DNA of 64,000 nucleotides from Mycobacterium sp. ACS4331 (GCF_001667265.1 NZ_LZHW01000065.1:1-64000), one strand, 5' to 3'. Shown: positions 5,776 to 15,318, counted from the first letter of the stretch. Notes: a model not told the origin generated them from the sequence alone. A program made the numbers and translations.

Positions 5776-7283
5776 CGCGGAGCTCCCGGCTGCCGGAAGC
5801 TCAACGCGGTTGCCACGTCCTCACGGCTGGGCGAATCGCGGCCCGCCAAGTCCGACAGTGACCACGCCACCCGCAGCGAGCGGTCCGCACCGCGGACACT
5901 GACCACACCGTGGTCCAACGCGGAACGCAGCGGTGCCATCGCCTCGCGACTGAGCCGAAAGGAGCGTCTCAACACCGGACCCGGCACCTCGGCGTTGGTC
6001 CGGACGCCGACGATCCTCCACCGCTGCGCCGCGGCCTCGCGTGCCGCCGCGACCCGCGCCCGCACCACCGCGGTCGACTCCCCCACCTCACCTGCCAGCG
6101 CCCCGGCCCGCACCGGGTTCATTTCGACCCGAAGGTCGACGCGGTCCAGCAGCGGCCCGGACAGTTTGCCGAGATAGCGCCGCTTCACCCCTCCGGGACA
6201 GGTGCAGTCCTGTGGGGCCGCTGGCGCGCACGGACACGGATTGGCGGCCATGATCAGCTGAAACCGGGCGGGATACCGTGCCACGCCGTCGCGGCGCGCG
6301 AGCCGGATCTCGCCCTCCTCCAGGGGTGTTCGCAGAGCCTCCATGACGCTCACGCCGATCTCGGCGCATTCGTCGAGGAACAGCACCCCGCGATGCGCAC
6401 GACTGACCGCCCCGGGCCGCGCCATCCCGGACCCGCCTCCGACCATCGCGGCGACACTCGACGTGTGATGCGGTGCGACGAAGGGCGGCCGAGTGATCAG
6501 AGGAGTGCTCTCCGAGAGCAGGCCTGCCACCGAGTGGATGGCGGTGACCTCGAGCGACTCGTCATGCGACAACGGCGGCAGCAGCCCGGGAAGGCGTTGG
6601 GCCAGCATGGTTTTACCGATGCCCGGCGGCCCGGTCAGCATCAGATGATGGCCACCGGCAGCGGCCACCTCGACCGCGTATCGGGCCTGAGTCTGCCCCA
6701 CCACGTCGGCAAGGTCAGCAGTCGAGTCGTCCGCCGACGCCTGCACCTCGACCCGCCCGGCCAGCCGCGTCGATCCCGCCAGCCACGCCTTGAGCTCCCG
6801 CAGCGTGCCGACCCCAAGCACCTCGATGTCATCGATCAGGCTGGCCTCGGGCAGATTCTCGAGGGGCACCACGACGGCGGGCCAGCCCTCCCGACGGGCG
6901 GCCATGACCGCGGGCAGCACCCCGCGCACCGGGCGGACCCTTCCGTCGAGCGCCAACTCCCCCAGCAGAACGGTGGTGTCCAACCGCGGCCACGGCTTCC
7001 TGCGCCCCGCCGCGAGCACCGCACTGGCCAGTGCGATGTCGTACACGCTGCCCATCTTCGGAAGTGTCGCCGGGGACAACGCCAGAACCAGCCGAGACTG
7101 GGGCCACTCGCTGCCGCTGTTGGTGATCGCCGAGCGCACCCGATCACGGGACTCCTGCAACGCGGCATCCGGCAGGCCGACCAGGTGCACGCCGGGCAGG
7201 CCGCTGGTGATGTCGGCCTCGATCTCCACGACCTCACCGTGCAGGCCTGCGACCGCGATCGAATACGCCCGGCCCAGCGCCAT
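5772..7283 (-). CDS. comM: ComM/YifB-family Mg-chelatase-like AAA+ ATPase
   Basis: A 503-aa protein starting MALGRAYSIAVAGLHG. It has an N-terminal Lon-substrate-like domain, Walker A GPPGIGKT (218-225), Walker B LFLDE (301-305) and a cysteine cluster (350, 352, 360, 362), then the C-terminal chelatase-like domain. In transforming bacteria ComM is a hexameric helicase that promotes branch migration. The ATG at 7283 shares one base with the TGA of the upstream yraN gene (TGATG); the frame upstream of this ATG overlaps yraN and is not conserved-looking. Confidence 0.93.
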   Translation of the reverse strand: MALGRAYSIAVAGLHGEVVEIEADITSGLPGVHLVGLPDAALQESRDRVRSAITNSGSEWPQSRLVLALSPATLPKMGSVYDIALASAVLAAGRRKPWPRLDTTVLLGELALDGRVRPVRGVLPAVMAARREGWPAVVVPLENLPEASLIDDIEVLGVGTLRELKAWLAGSTRLAGRVEVQASADDSTADLADVVGQTQARYAVEVAAAGGHHLMLTGPPGIGKTMLAQRLPGLLPPLSHDESLEVTAIHSVAGLLSESTPLITRPPFVAPHHTSSVAAMVGGGSGMARPGAVSRAHRGVLFLDECAEIGVSVMEALRTPLEEGEIRLARRDGVARYPARFQLIMAANPCPCAPAAPQDCTCPGGVKRRYLGKLSGPLLDRVDLRVEMNPVRAGALAGEVGESTAVVRARVAAAREAAAQRWRIVGVRTNAEVPGPVLRRSFRLSREAMAPLRSALDHGVVSVRGADRSLRVAWSLSDLAGRDSPSREDVATALSFRQPGAPR

Positions 7284-7660
7284 CACGCCACCCCGCGCAG
7301 ATGGCTGATCTCCGGCGCACGCGAACGACCGATGCGCACCCTGATCACATCGATACGCACGGCCGGCCAATGACGATCCTGCTGTTGCAGCCACATCCCG
7401 GCCAACCGGCGCAGCCTGCGCACCTTGGCCGGCGTCACGGCCTCGGCCACACCGCCGAACCCGTCCCCGGTGCGGGTCTTGACTTCGACGAAAACCACTG
7501 CGCCCGAATCGTTGTCGGCCGCGATGATGTCGAGCTCACCGTACCGGCAGCGCCAGTTGCGGACCAGTACGGTCAGCCCGAGACCGCCGAGATGCTCGAC
7601 GGCGAGATTCTCCCCGAGCGCACCGATCTCCGCGCGCGTCCACTGCTTCGACTCAACCAT
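7283..7660 (-). CDS. UPF0102 / YraN-family putative endonuclease-like protein
   Basis: A 125-aa protein with the restriction-endonuclease-like core typical of YraN: GELD (41-44) and FVEVKTR (57-63), equivalent to the E...D...ExK catalytic signature. The biochemical activity in mycobacteria is not known. It is the first gene of a coupled set with comM and dprA, an association seen across many bacteria that hints at DNA processing. Confidence 0.92.
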   Translation of the reverse strand: MVESKQWTRAEIGALGENLAVEHLGGLGLTVLVRNWRCRYGELDIIAADNDSGAVVFVEVKTRTGDGFGGVAEAVTPAKVRRLRRLAGMWLQQQDRHWPAVRIDVIRVRIGRSRAPEISHLRGVA

Positions 7661-7758
7661 GCGCCCAGACTGACCCGCACAGCTGACAGTTCGCGCACGC
7701 GCGGAGGCGAATCCGCCGTGTTGTCCACAGTCACGCGCTCATCCACAACCGCGCAGAC

Positions 7759-8187
7759 TCATCCCGCGCCGGAGTCGTCCTCGTCCTCGTCCTCGGGCAG
7801 GTCATGCCGGACGACCCGAACCCGCCCATGCGGCAGGCAGGCCATGTAGCCGTGGTGCTTTCCGTACAACTCCCACGACGTGGCGCTGTCGTCGGGATCC
7901 ACATCGATGCGATGCCCCCGAGAGAAGTTGAGGTGAAGCGCACCCTCGTCACCGCACCACGCCTGCGTGCACACCGCGCCCGCCAGATCCAACAGCGGCC
8001 TCTGCTGAGCAGGCACATGCGACGGGTCGATGACGACCTGTTCTTCGGGGTAACCGTCGATGGGCGGCAGAGTCAACCGCATCGGACGGGAGATGACCAG
8101 TTCGTTGTAGTCGTCGAGATCCAGAACCAGGCCACCCCGCAGTGACACCCGCTGGACGGTGCACTTCTCAATCCACTGAGTGAGCAT
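7759..8187 (-). CDS. DUF6188-like hypothetical protein
   Basis: A 142-aa soluble acidic protein beginning MLTQWIEKCTVQRVS, with DLDDYNELVIS about residue 24 and a Glu/Asp-rich tail (DLPEDEDEDDS). The ATG at 8187 has AAGGGAG upstream, which decides against the longer frame starting at 8226. No catalytic motif or membrane segment is visible. It resembles the actinobacterial DUF6188 group; the function is unknown. In M. tuberculosis, as I recall, fdhD and fdhF occupy this place between yraN and the DUF2469 gene. Confidence 0.7.
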   Translation of the reverse strand: MLTQWIEKCTVQRVSLRGGLVLDLDDYNELVISRPMRLTLPPIDGYPEEQVVIDPSHVPAQQRPLLDLAGAVCTQAWCGDEGALHLNFSRGHRIDVDPDDSATSWELYGKHHGYMACLPHGRVRVVRHDLPEDEDEDDSGAG

Positions 8188-8246
8188 GAGCGCTCCCTTC
8201 GCCACGGCAGTGGGGCCAAGCCCCATCTTAGGCGGACACGCTCTGC

Positions 8247-8261
8247 GAGACTATGAGTCTC
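8247..8261. promoter_or_regulatory. Small palindrome GAGACT-ATG-AGTCTC
   Basis: Perfect 6-bp inverted repeat about 60 nt upstream of the DUF6188-like gene. It could be an operator or a small hairpin after the DUF2469 gene. Nothing else supports either reading. Confidence 0.3.
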
Positions 8262-8309
8262 AAAAACTGGCGGAGGTCACGAAATCGGCGGAGGCCCGGG
8301 AGGCTGCGG

Positions 8310-8615
8310 CTACTCCGGCAGCCGAAGCTCGGGCTTCTCGACTTCCTCGATGTTGACGTCCTTGAACGTGATGACCCGCACCTGCTTGACGAAGCGCGCC
8401 GGCCGGTACATGTCCCACACCCAGGCGTCGGCCAACCGCAGCTCGAAGTACACCTCGCCGTCGGCGTTGCGCGGGATCAACTCAACACTGTTGGCCAGGT
8501 AGAACCGGCGCTCGGTCTCCACCACGTAACTGAACTGCCCGACGATGTCCTTGTACTCGCGATACAGCGAGAGCTCCATCTCGGTTTCGTACTTCTCGAG
8601 ATCCTCAGCGCTCAT
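8310..8615 (-). CDS. DUF2469 protein (Rv2901c-like)
   Basis: A 101-aa acidic protein, MSAEDLEKYETEMELSLYRE onward, ending EKPELRLPE. This is a highly conserved actinobacterial family of unknown function (DUF2469), always found near rnhB and lepB. It has no signal peptide, membrane segment or catalytic motif. It probably forms the end of the lepB-rnhB transcript; 47 nt separate it from rnhB. Confidence 0.9.
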   Translation of the reverse strand: MSAEDLEKYETEMELSLYREYKDIVGQFSYVVETERRFYLANSVELIPRNADGEVYFELRLADAWVWDMYRPARFVKQVRVITFKDVNIEEVEKPELRLPE

Positions 8616-8662
8616 CTGTCCAGCAGTCCTTCGTGTCCGATCGTCTTGCCTGCCATTGTCGG

Positions 8663-9358
8663 TTACCCGTTCTCGCGGCGCTGTTCAGGTTCGCACGGAG
8701 CCGCGACCCGCCGCACGTTGATGAACGAATAGCGGTGTTGGCTGCACGGGCCCAGCGCCGACAGCGCCGCGGAGTGGGACGGGGTGCTGTAGCCCTTGTG
8801 CTCGGCGAACCCGTACCCGGGAAAGTCGTTGTCCATCTCGGCCATCAGCCGATCGCGGCTCACCTTGGCCAGCACGCTGGCCGCCGCGATGCACGCCGCA
8901 GCGGCGTCCCCGCCGATCACCGGCAGCGAGGGCATCGGCAGCCCCGGAACCCGGAAGCCGTCGGAGAGCACATAGCCGGGCCGTACCGACAGTCCCGCGA
9001 CCGCCCGCCGCATGCCCTCGATGTTCGCGACGTGCACACCACGGCGATCCACCTCGGTCGACGGGATGAACACCACGTGATAGGCCAGCGCGTAGCGGCG
9101 GATCACCGGGAAAAGCTGCTCGCGCTGCTTCTCGGTCAGCTTCTTGGAGTCGTCGAGCAGCGACAGGCTCTCCAACCGATTCGGACCCAGCACACACGCG
9201 GCAACCACGAGCGGACCGGCGCAGGCACCGCGGCCGACCTCGTCGACGCCAGCGACTGGGCCCAGCCCGCTGCGATACAGCGCCGACTCCAGCGTCCGCA
9301 GTCCGGACGACTTACGGATCACTGTCCGCGGCGGCCAACACCGGCTCGTCGGGGGCAT
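8663..9358 (-). CDS. rnhB: Ribonuclease HII
   Basis: A 231-aa RNase HII that removes ribonucleotides and RNA primers from RNA/DNA hybrids. Catalytic acidic residues are visible: Asp39-Glu40 in GVDEVGRG, Asp133 in LSDGF and Asp151 in GGDAA. The C-terminal [11 protein letters not shown] is typical of the mycobacterial enzyme. The start codon follows the lepB stop with no gap (lepB ends at 9359), so the two are coupled. Confidence 0.96.
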   Translation of the reverse strand: MPPTSRCWPPRTVIRKSSGLRTLESALYRSGLGPVAGVDEVGRGACAGPLVVAACVLGPNRLESLSLLDDSKKLTEKQREQLFPVIRRYALAYHVVFIPSTEVDRRGVHVANIEGMRRAVAGLSVRPGYVLSDGFRVPGLPMPSLPVIGGDAAAACIAAASVLAKVSRDRLMAEMDNDFPGYGFAEHKGYSTPSHSAALSALGPCSQHRYSFINVRRVAAPCEPEQRRENG

Positions 9359-10162
9359 TCAGTCACCCTGTTGCGGATTGGGCGAGCTGATGCCGCCCCA
9401 CCGGGTCGGCGGCCACGCGATGAACTGGGCCTTGCCGATCACGTTCTCCACCGGGACGGTCCCGTTGGTGGGGTCCCCGGTGCAGATCAGGCCCTTCTGG
9501 AAGTCCTCGGGCGTGCTGGTGCAGTGCGCCCGCGAATCCGCCGAATGGGTGCGGTTGTCGCCCATCACCCACAGCCGGTTCTCCGGCACTGTCACCGGGC
9601 CGAACTCGCCGCCCAGGCACGGGATGAGTGCGGGATCGGCCAGCATCGTCTCCGGGTCGAGGTAGGGCTCGTTGAGCCGCTTGCCGTCGACGGTCAGGCC
9701 CGTGTCGGTGCGGCACTGGACGGTCTGGCCGCCGACCGCGATGACCCGCTTGACCAGATCGTTCTGGTCGGGCGGCACGAAGCCGACCACCGCCAGCGCG
9801 TTCTGCAGCGTGCGGATCGCGGGGTTGTCGGAGCGGATCGACTTGTATCCGACGCTCCACGAGGGCGGGCCCTTGAACACGATGACGTCGCCGGGCTGCG
9901 GTTCGCCGAAGCGGTAGGACACCTTGTCGACCATGATCCTGTCGCCGACGCAGCCGTTGCAGCCGTGCAGCGTGGGCTCCATCGACTCCGATGGAATCAG
10001 GTAGGGCCGCGCCACGAAGGTCAACATGACGTAGTACAGGCCGACCGCGATCACCACCAGGATGACGGCTTCGCGAAGGGCAGATTTCGCCTTGCTCGGC
10101 TTCGCGGAGTCGCCTTCCGGCGGCGATTGCGACGAGTCGGCCGCGTCCTCGGTGTCGGTCAC
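9359..10162 (-). CDS. lepB: Signal peptidase I
   Basis: A 267-aa membrane protease that cleaves Sec and Tat signal peptides. It has a cytosolic N-terminal tail, one membrane segment (about 31-50), catalytic Ser60 in IPSESMEPT and catalytic Lys138 in LVKRVIAVGG, and box E MGDNRTHSADSR (200-211). Four cysteines (68, 71, 150, 182) lie in the outer domain, a feature seen in mycobacterial enzymes. It would process the many exported proteins in this window. Confidence 0.96.
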   Translation of the reverse strand: MTDTEDAADSSQSPPEGDSAKPSKAKSALREAVILVVIAVGLYYVMLTFVARPYLIPSESMEPTLHGCNGCVGDRIMVDKVSYRFGEPQPGDVIVFKGPPSWSVGYKSIRSDNPAIRTLQNALAVVGFVPPDQNDLVKRVIAVGGQTVQCRTDTGLTVDGKRLNEPYLDPETMLADPALIPCLGGEFGPVTVPENRLWVMGDNRTHSADSRAHCTSTPEDFQKGLICTGDPTNGTVPVENVIGKAQFIAWPPTRWGGISSPNPQQGD

Positions 10163-10225
10163 GGGATCAGAGTAGCGATGACGCCGATGAGACCGCGCAG
10201 CGCGCGCCCACGAGAGGCGCGAGGA

Positions 10226-10567
10226 TCAGCGCTTCTCCTTGATCTTGGCCTTCTTGCCACGCAGTTCGCGCAGGTAGTACAGCTTCGCGCGACGCACGTC
10301 GCCGCGGGTGACCAGCTCGATCTTGTCGAGGTTGGGCGAGTGCACCGGGAAGGTGCGCTCGACGCCGACGCCGTAGCTCTCCTTGCGGACGGTGAAGGTC
10401 TCGCGGACGCCGCCGCCCTGACGGCGGATGACCACACCCTTGAAGACCTGGATGCGTTCCTTGGTGCCCTCGATGACCTTCACGTGCACGTTCACGGTGT
10501 CGCCGGGGCCGAAGGCCGGGATGTCGTCGCGCAGCGACGCCTGGTCGACGAAGTCCAGCGTGTTCAT
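10226..10567 (-). CDS. rplS: 50S ribosomal protein L19
   Basis: A 113-aa L19: [19 protein letters not shown], central [13 protein letters not shown], and C-terminal [18 protein letters not shown]. It sits at the 30S-50S interface. The ATG at 10567 with GGAAGAG upstream is the correct start; the frame extends further but without homology. A separate 5' region of about 150 bp precedes it. Confidence 0.97.
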   Translation of the reverse strand: MNTLDFVDQASLRDDIPAFGPGDTVNVHVKVIEGTKERIQVFKGVVIRRQGGGVRETFTVRKESYGVGVERTFPVHSPNLDKIELVTRGDVRRAKLYYLRELRGKKAKIKEKR

Positions 10568-10882
10568 CGGTGACTCTTCCTTGCGGTAGCGGGCTGGCAG
10601 ACAGCATCGACGCCTGGTGGCGAGCGGTGCGGTTGCCGAGCCGATGTTCGGGCTTGTCTTGTCCTCGCGCAGCGGGCGATCAAACCTCAGCCCGCGCGGA
10701 CAACTGCTCAATTGTGCCAGATTGCGCGCACGCAGCGAAATCGCCGCCGGCGAGCAGTTCCGGACACCATCGTGACAGACCGTGGTGGGCTACGCGATCC
10801 CGGCACCCGAGGTTAACCTTGACCACACGGGGCACGACACCGCTGCACCCCTAACTCCACACCATCCCGCACGAGGAGAAGC
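10568..10882. other. 315-bp gene-free divergent region between rplS and lppW
   Basis: It must hold the rplS promoter and leader and the lppW promoter. The only structure noted is a GCGGGC-N12-GCCCGC inverted repeat (10672-10695), which could fold in the rplS leader. A TTGACC (10817-10822) upstream of lppW may be a -35 box without a clear -10. No small gene was identified. Confidence 0.4.
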
Positions 10883-11800
10883 ATGCGTCGGCGCCCGATC
10901 CTGGTGCGTGGCACGGCGGCAGTGCTGACCGGGGTGCTGCTGGCCAGCAGCGCGGGGTGTGAGGCACGGGTCTACGGCTCTCCGGACCGGCGGTCGGAGG
11001 CTCCACAGCTGACGATGGTGGCTCCCAGGGCCCCAGCCGACGCGACCCCGGCGGCGGTCCCGAATGTCGCGGCCGCCTCCTTCGACGGGCTCGAGGCACG
11101 TGCCCGCGAGGCGGTGGACGAGGCCTCCGAGAAGGGCGCAGACCTCACCTTCGCGGTGCTCGATCGCGAAACCCGCCAGCAGGTCACCGTCGGCGGCGGC
11201 GAGCTGGCCACGGCGTCGGTGGCCAAACTGTTCATCGCCGACGATCTGCTGATGCGCACACGCGACCTGTCCCCCGAGGACCGCGCGTCGCTGGAGGTCA
11301 TGCTGCGTTCCTCGGACGACGATGCGGCCGAGATCTTCTGGAATCGTGGTGGGGGCGGCGAGATCATCGAGCGGGTCGCGGAGCGCTACGGCCTGACCGA
11401 CACCGCTCCGCCGGAGCGGGACGGGTGGTGGTTCACCGTCACCTCGGCGCGGGACCTCATCCGCTACTACGACATGCTGCTCGACGGCTCCGGTGGCCTT
11501 CCGCCGGAGCGCGCCAACATGATCGTCAACAACCTGGCCCAATCCACGCCCTACGGCATCGACGGCTATCCGCAGCGTTTCGGCATCCCCGACGGCCTTC
11601 CCGGGGAACCCGTTGCCGTCAAACAGGGTTGGATGCCCCTGATCGGCAATGACTGGATGCACCTGTCCACCGGCATCGTGGGCCCGGGCCGGCGCTTCAT
11701 CATGGTCGTCCATTCACTGCAGGCCGCCGACGACGCGACGGCGCGGGCCACGATCACCGAAGCCGTCAAGACCATGTTCCCCGACGGCCGGATTCGGTGA
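10883..11800 (+). CDS. lppW: LppW-like lipoprotein, beta-lactamase-like fold
   Basis: A 305-aa exported lipoprotein: signal peptide with lipobox SSAGC (lipidated Cys26), a Pro/Ala linker (about 45-65), then a domain resembling the serine beta-lactamase/PBP fold, with SVAK at 112-115 as a possible SxxK. The second and third catalytic motifs are not clear, so it may be catalytically inactive or a divergent D,D-peptidase. The position next to trmD matches M. tuberculosis lppW. GAGGAG lies upstream of the ATG. Its TGA directly abuts the convergent trmD stop codon. Confidence 0.88.
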   Translation: MRRRPILVRGTAAVLTGVLLASSAGCEARVYGSPDRRSEAPQLTMVAPRAPADATPAAVPNVAAASFDGLEARAREAVDEASEKGADLTFAVLDRETRQQVTVGGGELATASVAKLFIADDLLMRTRDLSPEDRASLEVMLRSSDDDAAEIFWNRGGGGEIIERVAERYGLTDTAPPERDGWWFTVTSARDLIRYYDMLLDGSGGLPPERANMIVNNLAQSTPYGIDGYPQRFGIPDGLPGEPVAVKQGWMPLIGNDWMHLSTGIVGPGRRFIMVVHSLQAADDATARATITEAVKTMFPDGRIR

Positions 11801-12499
11801 CTAGTTCTCGCCCAACAGCTCCGGACCCAGCAGATCGGGACGGCGCGCCCTGGTCCGCTGCAGCGACTGCTCATGCCGCCACGCCGCGACACGCGCGTGG
11901 TCACCGGAGAGCAGCACGGGCGGCACGTCCAGGCCGCGCCAACTCGGCGGCCGGGTGTAACTGGGGCCCTCGAGCAGGCCGTTGGAGTGTGAATCCTGTT
12001 GGTGGGAAGCCGGATTGCCCAGCACGTCGGGCATCAGGCGCACGACCGCCTCGATCATGACGAGCGCGGCGACCTCTCCCCCATTGAGCACGTAGTCGCC
12101 GATCGAGACCTCTTCGACCCGCATCCGGCGTGCGGCGTCGTCGGCCACACGCTGATCGATGCCCTCATAGCGTCCACACGCGAACACCAGGTGTTCCTCA
12201 GCGCTCCACCGCGCCGCGGTGGCCTGATCGAAGAGTCGCCCCGCCGGCGTCGGGACCACCAGAACCGTGTCGTCGGTGCAGATCTCGTCGAGGGCCTCAC
12301 CCCAGACCGGAGCCTTCATGACCATGCCCGGGCCGCCCCCGTACGGGGAGTCGTCGACCGAGCGGTGCACGTCGTGGGTCCAGTCACGCAGATCGTGGAC
12401 CGCCAGGTCGACGATGCCGGACTCGATCGCCTTGCCGGGCAGGGACTGCCGCAGTGGGCTCAGATAATCCGGAAAGATCGTGATGACATCGATCTTCAC
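11801..12499 (-). CDS. trmD: tRNA (guanine37-N1)-methyltransferase
   Basis: A 232-aa SPOUT-fold enzyme that methylates G37 next to the anticodon and prevents +1 frameshifting. Knot motifs visible: [12 protein letters not shown] (49-60), CGRYEGID and [11 protein letters not shown]. It starts with GTG overlapping the rimM stop (GTGA). It ends back to back with lppW, with no bases between the two stop codons. Confidence 0.96.
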   Translation of the reverse strand: MKIDVITIFPDYLSPLRQSLPGKAIESGIVDLAVHDLRDWTHDVHRSVDDSPYGGGPGMVMKAPVWGEALDEICTDDTVLVVPTPAGRLFDQATAARWSAEEHLVFACGRYEGIDQRVADDAARRMRVEEVSIGDYVLNGGEVAALVMIEAVVRLMPDVLGNPASHQQDSHSNGLLEGPSYTRPPSWRGLDVPPVLLSGDHARVAAWRHEQSLQRTRARRPDLLGPELLGEN

Positions 12500-13023
12500 A
12501 GCTCGTCCAGGTTCAGCAGACCGTCGGGCGGGTCAATCTCGACGAATCCGTCCGACACCGAGACGGTGGGCACGATCGCCGTGACGAATGGGATCAGGAT
12601 CTCCCGCCCCGCCTCGTTCTTCACGCTCAACAACTCCCCGGCCGCGGTGTGCAGCACCTCAGCGACCCGACCGACGGCGGTGCCGTCGACCGTGCGCACC
12701 GCGAGGCCTTCGAGTTGGTGGTCGTAGTACTCGTCGGGTTCGTCGATCGGCGGCAGGTCCTCGGAGTCGACGACGAACAGCGTGCCGCGCAACGCGTCCG
12801 CGGCGTCGCGGTCGGAGATCCCGGTCAACCGCACCAACAGCCGGTCGCCGTGCGGACGAACCGACTCGACGGTGAAGGTGCGTGCCGGTTTGTCGCGAGA
12901 CGCCCTGGCCTGCAGGGTTTTTCCCGCGACAAACCGGGAATCGGGATCGTCGGTGCGGACATCGATGACGACCTCACCGGTGATGCCGTGCGCCTTGGCG
13001 ACGCGGCCGACGATCAGCTCCAT
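12496..13023 (-). CDS. rimM: 16S rRNA processing protein RimM
   Basis: A 175-aa 30S maturation factor. The N-terminal beta-barrel begins [18 protein letters not shown]; the C-terminal PRC-barrel includes YYDHQLEGL and ends [14 protein letters not shown]. It binds S19 during assembly of the 30S head. Gene order rpsP-khpA-rimM-trmD is the standard ribosome-maturation operon. Confidence 0.96.
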   Translation of the reverse strand: MELIVGRVAKAHGITGEVVIDVRTDDPDSRFVAGKTLQARASRDKPARTFTVESVRPHGDRLLVRLTGISDRDAADALRGTLFVVDSEDLPPIDEPDEYYDHQLEGLAVRTVDGTAVGRVAEVLHTAAGELLSVKNEAGREILIPFVTAIVPTVSVSDGFVEIDPPDGLLNLDEL

Positions 13024-13028
13024 GAGAG

Positions 13029-13271
13029 CTACTGGTCGGTGTCCACCACGTCGACGCGGATGCCCCGACCGCCGATACCGGCCACGAGGGTGCGCAGCGC
13101 GGTGGCGGTGCGTCCCCCGCGTCCGATCACCTTGCCGAGATCATCGGGATGCACGTGCACCTCGACGGTGCGGCCACGGCGGGAGGTGACCATGTCGACA
13201 CGCACATCGTCAGGGTTGTCGACGATTCCGCGGACCAGATGCTCCACGGCGTCGACGACGACCGTGCTCAT
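13029..13271 (-). CDS. khpA: KH-domain RNA-binding protein KhpA
   Basis: An 80-aa single KH domain with the RNA-binding loop VIGRGGRTA (48-56). KhpA proteins bind RNA, often with KhpB/Jag, and affect cell elongation and ribosome biology in other bacteria. Its ATG overlaps the rpsP stop (ATGA). Confidence 0.94.
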   Translation of the reverse strand: MSTVVVDAVEHLVRGIVDNPDDVRVDMVTSRRGRTVEVHVHPDDLGKVIGRGGRTATALRTLVAGIGGRGIRVDVVDTDQ

Positions 13272-13732
13272 TCGGCGGGCGTCTCGGCGGTCTCAGCCTC
13301 AGCGGCCTCAGCCTCTGCCGGAGCGGCCTCTTCAGCCTTCTTCGGCGCCTTCTTCTTCTTGAGCGTGGTGGCCTCGCCGCCCGAGGGGCCGTCGGCCTGG
13401 GCCAGCGCGGCGTTGAACAGATCCAGCTTGCTGGGCTTGGGCTCCTTGACCTTCAGGGTGCCCTCGGCACCCGGGAGGCCCTTGAACTTCTGCCAGTCAC
13501 CCGTGATCTTCAGCAGCGCGAGGACGGGCTCGGTGGGCTGTGCACCCACACCCAGCCAGTACTGCGCACGCTCCGAATCGATCTCGATCAGGCTGGGCTC
13601 TTCCTTCGGGTGGTACCGACCGATGACCTCGATGGCGCGGCCGTCGCGGCGCGTGCGCGCATCGGCGACGGAGATGCGGTACTGGGGGTTGCGGATCTTC
13701 CCGAGACGGGTGAGCTTGATCTTGACAGCCAT
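13268..13732 (-). CDS. rpsP: 30S ribosomal protein S16 with acidic Ala/Glu tail
   Basis: A 154-aa protein. Residues 1 to about 85 are S16 ([20 protein letters not shown]). The remainder is an actinobacterial extension: a Lys patch (KKKKAPKK) and then an Ala/Glu repeat ending [15 protein letters not shown]. coli S16 is only about 82 aa; the tail is a known mycobacterial elaboration. First gene of the rpsP-khpA-rimM-trmD operon. Confidence 0.96.
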   Translation of the reverse strand: MAVKIKLTRLGKIRNPQYRISVADARTRRDGRAIEVIGRYHPKEEPSLIEIDSERAQYWLGVGAQPTEPVLALLKITGDWQKFKGLPGAEGTLKVKEPKPSKLDLFNAALAQADGPSGGEATTLKKKKAPKKAEEAAPAEAEAAEAETAETPAE

Positions 13733-13919
13733 GTGAAGCTTCTTCTCCTACGATTGCCACGCTGCAATTCAGCGATGCGGGCGGGTTGCCCGGATCCGGT
13801 TTTGCCTTACGTGTGTGACGCCGCGCGGCACATCCGGGCCAGCCGGAAGCCGCAGGGCAGACAGCCGACCATTGTGCCAGACCGCGGGGCCGCCACAAAA
13901 ACCGCTGAACCGGCCGGCC

Positions 13920-14339
13920 TCAGAGCAGCTTGTCGAAGCACTTCACCTCGACCCGCCGGGTCATCCGCCATCCGAGGTCGGTCCGGAGGAGTTCGTCCTC
14001 GTACCAGATCCCGACGAAGAGGATCTGCTTGCGCTCGGAGTCGAAGACCATCGGGTTGAAGCAGATCGTGCGCGCGGTGGCGGTGTCCCCGTCGATCCGG
14101 ATGTCGAAATTGCCGAGCATGTGCGAGTACGCCGGAAAGTTCGGCAGCACCTCCTTCAGCCATGCCTTGACCTCGGGAAAATGGCCGTCGATGCCTCCGG
14201 TGACGCGATAGTCGATGTAGGCATCCGGGGTGAACACGCGGTCGAGGTCGTCGAACCGGCGTTGGTCGATCGCGCTCGAATAGTCGACGAGCAGCTGCTG
14301 GATCTCCAGGCGGTCGGAGATCTCCTCCAGGCTGAGCAT
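13920..14339 (-). CDS. SnoaL/NTF2-like protein (Rv2910c-like)
   Basis: A 139-aa alpha+beta barrel protein of the SnoaL-like group: MLSLEEISDRLEIQQLLVDY, FDDLDRVFTPDAYIDY, then AYSHMLGNFDIRIDGDTA and a C-terminal GWRMTRRVEVKCFDKLL. Members include polyketide cyclases and steroid isomerases; the substrate here is unknown. The ATG at 14339 was chosen from the conserved N terminus; the frame continues upstream into the promoter region of the carboxypeptidase gene. Confidence 0.87.
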   Translation of the reverse strand: MLSLEEISDRLEIQQLLVDYSSAIDQRRFDDLDRVFTPDAYIDYRVTGGIDGHFPEVKAWLKEVLPNFPAYSHMLGNFDIRIDGDTATARTICFNPMVFDSERKQILFVGIWYEDELLRTDLGWRMTRRVEVKCFDKLL

Positions 14340-14388
14340 GCCTCGATTCAACACCGGCCACCGGTGAGCCGCCTTAGGCTGGTGGCCC

Positions 14389-15261
14389 ATGCGCAGACTT
14401 CTCGCAGGCGCGGTGGTGCTTGTCAGTGCGGTCCTGGTCGCCCCAGTGGCCGGTGCGGACACCCTCAACGTCCAACCCGCCGGCTCGGCACCGATCCCGG
14501 ACGGTCCCGCGACGGCCTGGGTGATCGCCGATATGGACACCGGTGAGATCCTGGCGGGCCGCAACGAGAACGAGCATCATGCCCCGGCCAGCACCATCAA
14601 GACCCTGCTGGCTCAGGTCGTGCTCGACGAGGTGCCGCTGGACGCGACGATCGTGGCGACCGAGGAGGACACCCACGTCGAGTGCAACTGCGCGGGAGTC
14701 GCGCCGGGGAAGGCCTACACCGCCCGCCAACTTCTGGACGGACTGTTGTTGGCCTCGGGCAACGATGCCGCCAACACCCTGGCGCGCATGCTCGGCGGAT
14801 CCGAGACCGCCGTGGCGAAGATGAACGCCAAGGCCGCCCACCTCGGAGCGCTGGGCACCAACGCCGGCAGCCCGTCGGGCATCGACGGACCCGGAATCCC
14901 GATGTGGTCCACCCCGCACGACCTCGCGGTGGTCTTCCGCGGGGCCATGTCGTATCCGGTGTTCGCCGAGATCGTCGCGCAGCCCACCGCGGTGTTCCCC
15001 GCCAAGTCCGGTGACCGCGTCCTGGTCAACCAGAACGAGATGCTGGCCCGGTATCCGGGCATGCTGGGCGGTAAGACCGGCTACACCGACCTGGCCCGCA
15101 AGACCTACGTCGGTGCGGCCCAGCGTGACGGCCGGCGGCTGGTCGTCGCGTTGATGTACGGGCTGGTCAAGGAGGGTGGCCCGACCTACTGGGACCAGTC
15201 GAGCGCACTGCTGGACTGGGGCTTCGGGCTGGGCCGCGGTTCGGCCGTCGGGGTGCTGTAG
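14389..15261 (+). CDS. D-alanyl-D-alanine carboxypeptidase (DacB type), first of a tandem pair
   Basis: A 290-aa low-molecular-weight PBP that trims the terminal D-Ala from peptidoglycan stem peptides. Signal peptide 1 to about 23 (AGAD). Catalytic motifs: Ser68-T-I-Lys71, Ser123-G-Asn125 and Lys229-T-G. No C-terminal membrane anchor, unlike DacB1. It has two closely spaced cysteines (VECNCAG, 98-104) that are also in the next gene and could form a disulfide. M. tuberculosis dacB2 (Rv2911) is the closest positional match. Confidence 0.93.
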   Translation: MRRLLAGAVVLVSAVLVAPVAGADTLNVQPAGSAPIPDGPATAWVIADMDTGEILAGRNENEHHAPASTIKTLLAQVVLDEVPLDATIVATEEDTHVECNCAGVAPGKAYTARQLLDGLLLASGNDAANTLARMLGGSETAVAKMNAKAAHLGALGTNAGSPSGIDGPGIPMWSTPHDLAVVFRGAMSYPVFAEIVAQPTAVFPAKSGDRVLVNQNEMLARYPGMLGGKTGYTDLARKTYVGAAQRDGRRLVVALMYGLVKEGGPTYWDQSSALLDWGFGLGRGSAVGVL

Positions 15262-15318
15262 CCGGTTCGAGACCGCATCGGGGCCGTCAGTTGACCTGCG
15301 CTCCCTACGCTTCGGCGA

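Noticed and set aside
8633-10573. 646-codon plus-strand open frame
   Set aside because: Antisense to rnhB, lepB and rplS, all of which have full family motifs.
15262-15318. Second carboxypeptidase gene as a pseudogene or assembly duplication
   Set aside because: The two copies differ throughout while keeping all catalytic motifs, so this is an old functional duplication.
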